Positions 1 through 9,562 of a stretch of DNA of 64,000 nucleotides are shown piece by piece. The notes under the pieces were generated by a model, which did no database searches, had not been told where the DNA came from, and worked only from the letters and a program-made list of their open reading frames with translations. Each line of letters begins with the position of its first letter. The first letter of the stretch is position 1. The position numbers and the translations under genes are program-made. The stretch is from assembly GCF_023898315.1 (NCBI RefSeq), contig NC_064621.1:538925383-538989382 (forward strand). Reading direction: 5' to 3'. Origin of the DNA: Schistocerca nitens. Its lineage: Eukaryota; Arthropoda; Insecta; Orthoptera; Acrididae.

Positions 1-159
1 AGTGGTTACAAATCGCTATTTACTGCCTTATGAATACTGTCTGATGTGTTGGTACGTTTATATTTTTTCGGACAAATAAAAATTTAAGTCTTTAAATGTT
101 TGGACGTCACTTTTCCCATCTTTTCAATTCTCAACAGCGTAGAAGAATATATCATTTAG

Positions 160-1400
160 ATGTACAAGCGTACTCTGTAAACTACTGTGAAGTGCTTGGC
201 AGAGGTATTACACACTGTACCAGTTCTACATCTACATCTATACTCCGCGAGCCACCAAACGGTGTGTGGCGGAGGGCACTTTACGTGCCACTGTCATTAC
301 CTCCGTTTCCTGTTCCAGTCGCGTAGGACTCGCGGGAAGAACGACTGACGGAAAGCCTCCGTGCGCGCTCGAATCTCTCTAATTACATGTTCGTGATCTC
401 CTCGGGAGGTATAAGTAGGTGGAAGCAATATATTCGATACCTCATCCAGAAATGCACCCTCTCGAAACCTGGACAGCAAGCTACACCGCGATGCAGAGCG
501 CCTTTCTTGCGAAGTCTGCCATTAGAGTTTGCTAAACATCTCCGTAACGCTATCACGCTTATGAAATAACCCTGTGACGAAACGCGCCGCTCTTGTTTGG
601 ATCTTCTCTATCTCCTCCGTGAACCCGACCTGGTACGGATCCCACACTGATGAGCAATACTCAAGTATAGGTCGAACGAGTGTTTCGTAAGCCACCTCCT
701 TTATTGATGGACTACATTTTCTAAGGACTCCCCCAATGAATCTCAACCTGGTACCCGCCTTACCAACAAGTAATTTTATATGATCCTTCCACTTCAAATA
801 GTTCCGCACGCATACTCCCGTATATTTTACAGGAGTAACTGCTACCAGTGTTTGTTCCGCCATCATATAATCATACAATAAAGGATCCTTCTTTCTATGT
901 ATTCGCAATACATTACATTTGTCTATGTTAAGGGTCAGTTGCCACTCACTGCACGAAATGCCTATCAGCTGCAGATCTTCCTGCATTTCCCTGCAATTTT
1001 CTAACATTTTCTCGTCCTATTCACGTATGAAATCTGAGAAGAATGATTAGTTGAAAACCTCTGCGCTCGCTGCAATTTGATCTTGTTTTCAGACCGATAT
1101 GTAGGAGTTAAAGTATATCTCAGGAACCCTCACTGAAAGTAGTTTAATGAAATCTACTAAGTAGACTTTCACGGGATAGTTCGTGTCTATCCTAAAACGT
1201 TTGTCAGTTTATGTTTTTCAGTATGTCACTGACGCTCTCCCATGGGTCAAACAAACATGTGACCATTCGTGCCGCCCTTCCCTGTATGCGTTCAATATCT
1301 CCTGTTACTTCTCATCTGGAGAGGGCCCCACATCCCTGAGTAATATTCCAGAACGTGTCGCACGAGTGTTAGGTAATAACGCTACTCAGTAGGCTGACTG
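160..1400 (-). mobile_element. Degenerate LINE 3' region (family J, subtype 2), interrupted
   Basis: The outer element is seen at 160-224 and about 1051-1400. The stretch 1180-1300, read on the minus strand, gives IERIQGRAARMVTCLFD, the end of a Jockey/CR1-like reverse transcriptase ORF. It matches the 26370-26847 copy both in its coding part and in its 3' end (the block ending ...ctctgtaaactactgtgaag). The outer copy is split by the inner LINE listed next: CCAGTT before the insert and GTTGAAAAC after it correspond to continuous sequence in the other copy. There are stops and frameshifts throughout, so it is dead. Family assignment is from motif recognition only. Confidence 0.6.
225..1050 (-). 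mobile_element. 5'-truncated LINE (family J, subtype 1) with TCTACA-type 3' tail
   Basis: The C-terminal part of a non-LTR reverse transcriptase is open on the minus strand over 522-1007. It includes LTLNIDKCNVLRIHRKKD, LKWKDHIKLLVGKAGTRLRF, LEYCSSVWDPYQVG and IEKIQTRAARFVTG, which together mark the thumb/connection region downstream of the catalytic palm. After a frameshift near 480-520 the C-terminus continues (REGAFLDEV, IREIRARTEAFRQSFFPRV, DWNRKRR) to about 297. The 3' UTR ends in TCTACATCTACATCTATA repeats at 225-242, the element's 3' tail. The catalytic palm is absent, which fits ordinary 5' truncation during target-primed reverse transcription. Confidence 0.75.
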
Positions 1401-4010
1401 CATTTCTCTAGTACACCATAGTTCCTCAACTCTGTTATCATATTGCAGTTTTTTGGAAGAAGAATAGTCCCTCATAATTTCACTATCATCGTTTGCGAGT
1501 GTCAGACTGGACAGCAGACAGCTCTCAAAACACAGGCTGTTTTGGCTCCGACGTGTAAACAAAAACGACCACACGTGACATGCAAGCCACAGTTAAAAAA
1601 TAACACGGCAGGGGCGCTGATGTAACCCCGCTTGCTGCGAGCAGTCAATCGAGAAAAAAAAAGGTCACTCGTGTAAAAGGAGCTGAAAGTAGGCGGCATG
1701 CATACGCTACGGAGCCTGGCTTGGCAACAGCTGAAAGTGTTACGTCACTGACCACGATGCACGTGCCCGGAAGTTGTGACGTCACGAGCATCATGCCCAC
1801 CACGTGACCACCTATGCGTGCTGATAATCTGTGATCCACGTGCGTAAGTCTCGGTCGGAAGCGCTTCTGTGGCTCATTAGTAACTCCTGATCTGTTATCC
1901 ACCTCATAACGTTTGACCTCTCACTTTCAGCACCCCTTGCATCGCTGGTGTATCATTAACCACTTTCATAAGCGACAAACTTGTGTAAGAGGAAAATCTA
2001 AACCCGGAAACCGATTCCCACTGTCAGTTTACAGATAAGATCTGAACCAATTTCTTTGTGAATGTTAGTGAACTTGTAAAGAGGAGGAGGAGGAGATTCT
2101 ACGAGAATAGATGTTTTAAAATTTTATCCACGCTAATTAACGTGTGAAAACTGCTTTATTGTAGCCACCTAGATCATTCGGCTTGTGAGAAATAGTAGAT
2201 GCTGCTGATTCGTGGCATGCTGCGACGGAATGGCAAGCCCACAACTGTTCAGTACTGAGGAAATTGACTGACACAATCAAACAAGAAAGGGAGTTTGGTT
2301 GTGTCATTGAAGTGCAACAGTAGGCAAATAGGCTAATATCAATGAGAGTGCTTGTTGGCCACAGTTTGAATGTCTGTACAGAAGTTATTCGTGCCTTTTG
2401 GGAGCATATTGTATGATTAATTACGGTTAATAACAAAGTGTGTGGTTTCAGATATGCGTGTCAGCCCGAAACCGGTAACCACTGCAACAAAAATTTAATA
2501 TTCATGCAACCCTGACAAAAAATAAAAAATATATCAAATTTCCTCAAACAGATGCTGTCGTGTACTGAAGAACTTTTTCCGCTCCATACGAGTTGATGGA
2601 GCAGGGACAAGCCCCCACAAGGTACCCTCGCCAATTAGCGAGCGCAGCCTGGGAGGGAGAGACCCTAAGCGTAAGAAACTAATGATCAGAAATGTTTATT
2701 TTTAAATACGAGTCATATAGTTCCACTAAATTCTACCTGTTTCTTTTTTTTATCAAATATCGATTGGCAGCGTTAGATCTATTTTAGGTCCCAGAATGTA
2801 GACTCATTGTTCATGATAACCTAAATTTTTGCATAATAACATTTCTTTCTGATGTAACATACAAGACGCTTTTGGCTACTACATAAAATTCCTTGAATTT
2901 GTCCGTCTCTTACCACATCGATCTTTTGTTTTGTGTTTATTTACTGTCTTGCTATGAGTGAAGCAAGTGTCCGCATTTGGTTTCTCTTTTAAAAATCACC
3001 ACCAGCATTAGAGCATTCATTGCAAGTCAGAATCGTCTCTTTCGCAGAGACGTAAAACGATACCTTCTAGGAAGTAATCCTGCAAAGCCCGGGAAGAAAC
3101 CACTCCTCAACCTACTTTTAAACGCTTTCGTTGAGAAGCCATCTAGAGTAAGTGAAGTATTCCTTTCGATTTACGAGGTCGAAATACCCCGATACTGCTC
3201 GTTTGTTTCATCTATGCGTCAGTGTCCTAACCAACACTAATTTGATGAAAAGGCGCTCCACTTGCTTTATTAGAACGTTATTAAATCTACACTATCAATT
3301 TCGGCCCTTACACAGGCCGTTATCTAGTGAAAGTTATGCTGTAGAGAAGTGACTTCACTTTCTCTCTTTTTATCTTTAGACGTTGCTTCTCTATAGCATA
3401 ACACACTGTTGATAACGACCTAAGACCGGAACTAGTCATATGGATGTCATAAAATTCCAATTAAGTAACTAGAGAGACTTTTTATTAATTGAACAATAGT
3501 TGCGGAATCAGCACACCACAAATTTCGAGAGACTAATAATATTAATTCCTTAAAACACTTATAGAAATGCATAGATAACTGACGAGATACTTGCCATATT
3601 TGTAAACTATAGCTGAAACACAATCTTTTGATTTAAAGGACGTAAACAATAACTGTTTACAACGTACCACTGTGGTGTAGGTGAAGCCGAGATCAACAAG
3701 TTGACCTAGGAAACTTGGTGTCTATTAAGCCGGCAAAAGACAGCCTCAAAATGGCCTACAAGAGTTATCTAAGCGACAGTTAAAGGCGCAGCGCGAGCGT
3801 GGCTACAGTTGTGATTAGGTTAGATTAATGTAGTCTTCGTTGCAGTAGACCCACGGTGATGAAATCCTCCTGGCTGTAGAACGTGGCAGAAAAATAAGAA
3901 TACTCAATAAATATTTACAATGAAAAACAAATATGGTAATCGGCCTTCCGTAGATCCCAAGTAAAATGGTCTTCATGAATAAGGAATTAGTCAAAAAAAT
4001 TTTAATCATC
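1401..4010. other. Anonymous stretch, no recognised gene
   Basis: All ORFs are short (under 100 codons) and have no motif I recognise. The block 2456-2510 ends with a GAAACCGGT motif followed by A/T-rich sequence, resembling a dispersed-repeat 3' end also hinted at 54490-54540. The stretch 2977-3352 contains short overlapping frames of no known family. Old repeats too diverged to see by eye are likely. Confidence 0.4.
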
Positions 4011-4076
4011 TACTGATGGGAAAAAGATTGCAATACCAAAAATAATCAATGTAAGTAACGAAATTTCGGGAATATA

Positions 4077-5377
4077 CGAGGGTTGTTTTTTAAGTAAGGG
4101 CCGTTCGCGCGTATAGTCCCATAGTTCGCGCGGACGCCGCAACAAGCCACCGCGCCACTTGCCGGCATCCTTCCCGTTCACACTGATGCAAGTTGCAGCT
4201 CTGTAGCTGACGTGTACGCATCGCTGTGCTACTTTATAATGTTTACGATTATTGAATCGCCCGCCGCGTGTGAGATACGGTCAGTGATACGTTTTTTGAC
4301 CGCGAGAAGCCTATCAGCTACAGAAATTCATCGTCAGTTAACAGAAGTTTATGGCTTGAATGCAATGAGTGAAGGTAAAGTGCGTCAATGGGTTAGAGAG
4401 TTTAAAAATGGCCGTCAAAACGTCCATGACGAACGCTCAGGCCGGCCCTCTGTGATCACTGATGATTTGGTGGCTGCAGTCGAAACAAAGATTCGTGAGG
4501 ACAGAAGATTCACAATTTCCACTCTTTCTTTGGAATTTCCACAAGTTTCAAGATCGGTTTTGTACAAAATTGTGTCTGAAAACCTAAACTTTAATAAACT
4601 TTCTTCTCGGTGGGTACCCAGACTCCTCACAGAGGAGATTTGCCACTTCATGGGACTTTTTGATTCGTTACGAGGAAGAAGGGGATGACATGTTGAGTCA
4701 AATTGTCACTGGAGATGAAACATGGGTGTCCCATATCACTCCCGAAAGCAAGCGACAATCGATGAAATGGCGACACACAACCTCACCCTTCAAGGTCAAA
4801 GCCAAACAGACGCTGTCAAAGCGCAAGATTATGGTAACTGTGTTCTGGGACCGGCGCGGTGTTTTGCTAGTGGACTTTATGCCACGAGGAACGACAATCA
4901 ACTCAGATGCCTACTGTGGAACTCTAAAGAAGCTCCGCAGAGCAATTCAAAACAAAAGGCGCGGCATGCTGAGAAAAGGAGTTTTGCTCCTGCACGATAA
5001 CGCTAGGCCTCACACCTCTCAAAAGACTCGGGATTTGATTGATTCTTTTGGCTGGGAAGTTTTGGACCATGACCATGCTCCTAGCGATTTTCACCTTTTC
5101 CGGTACCTGAAACACCATATTGGCGGGCAGCGCTTCAATGACGACGATGAAGTGAAAGCGGCCGCGAACTCTTGGCTGTCGGAGCAGGCGGCCGAATTCT
5201 TTGAAGAGGGAATTAAAAACTTAGTTGTACGGTATAACAAGTGCTTAAATAGACAAGGCAGCTAGGTAGAAAAATAGGTAAAAGTGTGTAGAATCAGAAA
5301 ATAAAAGTTTTTTTACAAAAGTATTTGTATCTTTTTTTAAAAAATAAAAACGGCCCTTACTTAAAAAACAACCCTCG
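4077..5377 (+). mobile_element. mariner element with perfect 29-bp terminal inverted repeats
   Basis: The ends are CGAGGGTTGTTTTTTAAGTA at 4077 and its exact complement finishing at 5377. The inverted match runs 29 bp without mismatch. TA dinucleotides flank both ends (4075-4076 and 5378-5379), the mariner target duplication. The 1301-bp length is normal for a full mariner. It lies in the 3' UTR of the older Tc1-A. The intact termini mean it could in principle be mobilised by a related transposase supplied from elsewhere (inference), although its own ORF is broken. Confidence 0.93.
4239..5265 (+). pseudogene. mariner transposase (D,D34D type), frameshifted and internally deleted
   Basis: Cut-and-paste transposase of the mariner family, normally about 345 residues. 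It starts at ATG 4239 (MFTIIESPAACEIR). The N-terminal helix-turn-helix region is present (RQLTEVYGLNAMSEGKVRQW, NGRQNVHDERSGRPS, then WVPRLLTEE). The frame is lost around 4640-4660 and recovered in another frame at IRYEEEGDDML. The catalytic part shows GDETWV (first Asp), LHDNARPHT (second Asp) and APSDFHLF (third Asp). Only 29 residues separate the second and third Asp instead of 34: the usual segment before APSD is shortened by five residues, an in-frame 15-bp loss near 5075. Stop at 5263-5265. Both lesions should abolish activity. Confidence 0.9.
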
Positions 5378-5851
5378 TATTTGTGTAGGTAACATGATTA
5401 AGTGATTAACATTGCAAGATCTCCGGTTAATGTAAGAGCGAGATAAGAAATTGCAAATGTGAAATGCTGGTACACTAATAACCGATGTAATCGCCAGTAT
5501 GTTGAGTGCAAGCATCCAAAAGCGCATCGTGAGGTACGAGTGTCGGATGTCAGTTCCATGCCTGTTGCACTTGGTCGGTCAATACAGGGACGGTTAATGC
5601 TGGTTGTGGATGACGCTGGAGTTGTCGTCCGATGATATCGCATCCGTGCTCGAGACAGATCTGGTGATGGAGCAGGCCGAGGCAACATGTCGATACTCTG
5701 TAGAGCATATTGAGTTACAACAGCGGCATGTGGGCGAGCGTTACCCTGTTGGAGAACACCCCCTGGAATGCAGTTCATGAACAGCAGTACAAAAGGTCGA
5801 ATCACGATATTAACGTACAAATTTGCAGTTAGGGTGTGTGGGACAATTACG

Positions 5852-6099
5852 GAGGAGGAGATTAGTGTTTAACGTCCCGTCGACAACGAGGTCATCAGAG
5901 ACGGAGCGCAAGCTCGGGTGAGGGAAGGATGGGGAAGGAAATCGGCCGTGCCCTTTCAAAGGAACCATCTCGGCATTTGCCTGAAGCGATTTAGGGAAAT
6001 CACGGAAAACCTAAATCAGGATGGCCGGAGACGGGTTTGAACCGTCGTCCTCCCGAATGCGAGTCCAGTGTGCTAACCACTGCGCCACCTCGCTCGGTC
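5852..6099 (-). mobile_element. SINE, family B (tRNA-derived), full length
   Basis: On the minus strand it begins with a tRNA-like head (GGTGGCGCAGTGGTTAGCAC, then GGTTCAAACCCG as pol III B box). Next comes a body with TTTAGGTTTTCCGTGATTTC, GAAAGGGCACGGCCGA and a GATGACCTCG core, ending ...ACGTTAAACACTAATCTCC. It is flanked by a 12-bp target-site duplication GGGACAATTACG at 5840-5851 and 6100-6111. It sits inside the Tc1-A transposase. Confidence 0.92.
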
Positions 6100-6496
6100 G
6101 GGACAATTACGAGAATGCTCCTGCTGTTATATGAAATCGCACCCCAGACAATAGCTCCATGTTTAGTCCCAGACTGTCTAGCATGCAGGTTGGTTGCAGG
6201 CCGTCAACTGGTCTCCTTCTAACACACGGCCAACAATGACACCGAGGCAGAACCAACTTTTACCAGGAAACGCAACAGATTTCCATCCTTCCCTCCAATG
6301 AACTCTCGCTTGACTCTATTGACGTCGCAAATGGCGGTGGTCTGGCGTCAGTGGAATGCGCGCTACAGGGCATCTGACTCGGAGTTGTCCTAGAAATAAC
6401 CGATTCTTAACATTGTGTCACTGCGGCGCCAACTGCTGCTGCAGATGCTGTACGATGCACTTACTCGCGACCACCGCTGCCAGCACTTACGTACAG

Positions 6497-7190
6497 CCGG
6501 CCGGAGTGTTGACCACCTGATTAATAGCCTGTTGGTCCACCTTTGGAAAACAATACACTCCATGGTAGGTTTCCGGAGTTATATGGCACCAAACGTCTAC
6601 GCGCATGTCTCTCAACTCCCATACAATACGAACCAACGGTTTGTGAGCGCGAAAATGGCACGCAATAGTTCCTGGGTCGACATCAGGTGAACTTGGTGGC
6701 AAAGACATCAACGTGAGTACATTATCATGTTTTCATACTACTGGTGCACGATTCTGGCTTTGTGACTCGGACAGTTGTTCTGGCTAAACAGAAATCCATG
6801 AATGGCTGCAAATGGTCTCCAAGCCAATTATCGGTTCAGTTGGACCATAGGACCCAATCTATTCCACGTAAACACAGCCCACACCATTATGCAGCCATCA
6901 CTAGCTTGCACAGTGCCTTGTTGTCAACTTGGTTCCATGGCTTCGTGCGGTCCGTGTCACACTCGAACCCTACCATCACCTCTTACTAACTTAGCCGGCT
7001 GCGGTGGCCGAGCGGTTCTAGGCGCATCAGTCTGGAACCGCGCAACCGCTACGGTCGCAGGTTCGAATCCTGCCTCGGGCATGGATGTGTGTGATGTCCT
7101 TAGGTTAGTTAGGTTTAAGTAATTCTAAGTTTTAGGGGACTGATGACCACAGAAGTTGTACCATAGTGCTCAGAGCCATTGGAACCATTT
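6497..7190 (+). mobile_element. SINE A insertion containing an internal Tc1 fragment
   Basis: A perfect 14-bp duplication (GCACTTACGTACAG at 6483-6496 and 7191-7204) brackets the whole unit, which interrupts the Tc1-A ORF between NVATVRK and CWQRWSR. The unit opens with the SINE A start (CCGGCCGGAGTG, 6497-6508), then 485 bp of degenerate Tc1-like sequence (6509-6993), then a second SINE A start at 6994 running through a complete body to 7190. The SINE body has the A box (GTGGCCGAGCGGTTCTAGGC), the B box GGTTCGAATCC and the GGGACTGATGACC core. Confidence 0.85.
6509..6993 (-). pseudogene. Tc1-like transposase C-terminal fragment inside a SINE
   Basis: Minus-strand frame 6711-6509 gives MSLPPSSPDVDPGTI, HFRAHKPLVRIVWELRDMRV and WCHITPETYHGV, the segment following the last catalytic acidic residue in many insect Tc1 transposases. 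Here SPDLNPIE has become SPDVDPGT, so the Glu is lost. Upstream (6712-6990) the resemblance is weak: CCACACCATTATGCAGCC and neighbours recall another Tc1 subfamily, also on the minus strand. No TIRs are seen at the edges. Confidence 0.6.
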
Positions 7191-7556
7191 GCACTTACGT
7201 ACAGTGGCTACATTCGTACCAAGTCTTTCTGCAATACAGCAGAAACAACATCCAGCTTCTCGAGCCATGTGTCGTTCAAACTTACAGAGGTGTCGATAAT
7301 GGCGTCTTTGTCGTCTTAAAGGCATTCTTCACTAAAATCAACTCACCACGTCCAGTCTCAAAGATAACTAAAGCCTACGGCTGTTACAGCGTGCATTTAA
7401 GGCAAACCTGATTTGCATTCTCATACTGACTCTACTAGCGCCATTCTTATGCGACCAGCGTGATATATGAATAGACATCACCTTCAAGATGTAGAAACAC
7501 GCCTACCTACCTTCGTTTATGGCGCACAACTTCTTCTGGGTGCTGTATTTTCATTT

Positions 7557-7919
7557 AACAGGTAATAAATGACTTGTCATAAAATATGTAAATGTTCAAA
7601 ACACTGAGGTGCATACAGTAATTCTTAAGCTTTATGTAACCAAGAATCATCAAAGAGAAATAGCATCTTACTACACTTATTTACAATGAACGCATTACGC
7701 ACTAAATTCCTACAGAAGTCACATTGTACTAACACTTGTATTATTTGATATTACTAGTAACATATGGGCATCACTTGGTTCTTTTTAGAAATTCATTTGT
7801 GGAGTAGGAGATGGCAACCAACAAATCCTTTAGGCTCCTCTTAAACTTTGATAGTGGTCACACTTTCTGTGGCTATTAGCAAGTTACTGAAAATCTGTGT
7901 ACCTCAGCAGTGAACCAAG
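7557..7919. other. Anonymous AT-rich stretch
   Basis: There are no coding signals or repeats I recognise. It separates Tc1-A from the next LINE fragment. The right part may be the poorly conserved 3' end of that LINE. Confidence 0.4.
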
Positions 7920-8450
7920 TGAGTGACTTTAAATCCTTGTGAAGATTGTTCTTGTTTCTAGTACTGACTGCATAAATTGAACTGATAATTTTAGAAAGAG
8001 AAGTATTTGTAATCGCAAATTTAATTGAATAATTAAATATTGGGAAGCAATAGATAGCATCCCGGGTTCCATAAACAGCCCTTTGCAGGGTGTTCTTGAG
8101 TTCACACTACAAATTACTTTTATTACACGTTTTTGAACGTGGAATACTTTAGCATGAATTGATAAATTACACCAAAAAATAATCATGCATAACATTATAA
8201 ATGCTAGTGAGCATAGTATGTCAGCTTTTTTTTGTTTTTATATCACCTACGTCTGACAACAATCTCACTGCAAATAGAGAGTTATTTAGGCGCTTAAACA
8301 GTTCTGTGTTGTGCTTCTCCTACCTGAATTTATTATCAATATGTGATCCTAAGACATCAACACTGACAACTTCTTCCATCTGTTCGTACTTAAACATTAA
8401 AAACTCCTTGTTCTTGCGCTTACAAAATATAAAATCGAGGTCCGCGTAAA
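7920..8450 (-). pseudogene. Non-LTR reverse transcriptase C-terminal fragment
   Basis: On the minus strand the sequence reads KYEQMEEVVSVDVLGSHID, then NTELFKRLNNSLFAVRLLS, IIFWCNLSIHAKVFHVQKR, IKVICSVNSRTPCKGLF and TRTIFTRI. This is the order seen after the catalytic palm in Jockey/CR1-type ORF2 proteins. There are frameshifts around 8195-8280. The palm, endonuclease and clear 3' tail are missing. The subfamily differs from the LINE copies at 225-1050 and 51085-53590 and is closer to the one at 37080-39520. Confidence 0.7.
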
Positions 8451-9559
8451 TTTTGCATCAAAATATTGCGAATTTCGGCAAAATGAAATTGACAATTAAG
8501 TCATTTTGTTTGTCTGGCACCCTTACTACGAAACTAGTGTGGTTGTAAGGGCTAAGTTTACATCTAATTGAGAACGTTACTAGTTCTTGAATAACGTTTA
8601 CAGAAGTCTTTCTTCCTTCATTAGCCCCATCGGACAATTTAAATCAATACTGCTTGAGGTTGTTTTCCTGCTTGATAGACCACAAGTGCCCTGTATCAAA
8701 CTGCTTGTTTCGACTTCTCCTACACCATTGTGGTACGTTGTAAACAATTATCGTTTATTCTATATCTCATATTTTGTTTTATTTTGTTTTTGATATTTTT
8801 GTAGAGATTTTCGTTTCGTATGTTTTTAGCCATTCTACCTCCATGTCTATCCTGTTCAATCAGTATTTTATAAACACGAATTGGATCCAAACACAACCAA
8901 CAATTTGTGGCGTTTGTCAACACTGGTTTCAGCCACGAATCATACTGAAAATTAGCCTTCAGCGACATTGTAAATTGTGGAAATATTGATTCATAAGTCG
9001 CTTCGTAATCCTGATGGGCACAGTTGTTTGATGCCACAGGAATGACGAACAAGCCATTATAATAAACGAAGCCGCTATAGCTGGGGGGGGGGGGGGGGGG
9101 GCCGTCAGCTGTGGACAGCTCTGGAGAGAGTTCCGTTAACTAGACTACTTACTAGCAGAGTGACAGGAGCAACAAATACAGGTGACCAATGATTGTAATA
9201 AATAGTGCGCTGATAACGCCACACAATGCTTAGGTGGAGCAATATGCCTGCCTTTCGAGCTGTTCGAAAATAAGCGAACATTATGAAAAGTTTTGGTTTG
9301 TTTTTCAACCATCTAAAACCACGTAAAACGTCATATACCTGAAACATTGTACAAACCAACGAATACTAGGTAAGCAGGATTAAATCCACGGGAGTTGCGC
9401 ATTTGAGGATACCTTTAGAGCTCGATTTCTAGGTAGAGCTCGAACGACATCGTTTCTACCAAGATGTCAGAGTAAATGAGCACGTTCACTAAGCACAAAT
9501 GGCCAGTTCCGCACGCTAACTCATTGTAAGTGCACAAATTAATGTGGACACATTATCCT
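8451..9559. other. Anonymous stretch with a long G homopolymer
   Basis: No recognised coding region. The notable feature is an uninterrupted run of 19 G at 9083-9101. The rest is AT-rich with T-runs around 8770-8800. Confidence 0.5.
9083..9101 (+). repeat. G(19) mononucleotide run
   Basis: Nineteen consecutive guanines, preceded by CT and followed by CCGTC. Such runs can form G-quadruplexes and are prone to length errors in sequencing and assembly, so the exact length should not be trusted. Confidence 0.9.
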
Positions 9560-9562
9560 ATG

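Larger units (their letters stand above)
5480..7325 (-). pseudogene. Tc1-A transposase remnant, in pieces
   Basis: The N-terminus starts at ATG 7325-7323 on the minus strand: MPLRRQRRHYRHLCKFERHM, then AERLGTNVATVRK, the paired-like helix-turn-helix. The frame breaks at 7205 because a SINE composite is inserted, and resumes at 6482 (CWQRWSR). The middle is recognisable as KHGAIVWGAISYNSRSILVI (about 6115-6165), normally just after the first catalytic Asp. It is cut again by a SINE and continues at 5840 with LYVNIVIRPF, VLQQGNARPHAAV (Asp replaced by Gly in the usual QDNARPH motif) and SPDLS. Beyond that a frameshift puts the expected Glu (EHGCDIIGRQLQ) in another frame. Many stops; long dead. 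Confidence 0.8.
4013..7556 (-). mobile_element. Ancient Tc1-like element (Tc1-A) hosting three nested insertions
   Basis: The left end at 4013 (CTGATGGGAAAAAGATTGCA, next to TA) and a diverged right end near 7535-7556 look like the two termini of one Tc1 element read on the minus strand. Internal sequence is recognisably collinear: 3' UTR (4020-4075, then 5380-5480), transposase C-terminal half (5480-5840), middle (6112-6482) and N-terminus (7205-7325). It is split by a mariner (4077-5377), a SINE (5852-6099) and a SINE/Tc1 composite (6497-7190). Subtracting these leaves about 1.27 kb, slightly short for the group, so small deletions are likely. The right terminus is the least certain part. 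Confidence 0.7.

Noticed and set aside
2137..2436. 99-codon minus-strand open frame
   Set aside because: No motif, no homologous region elsewhere in the window; length expected by chance in this sequence.
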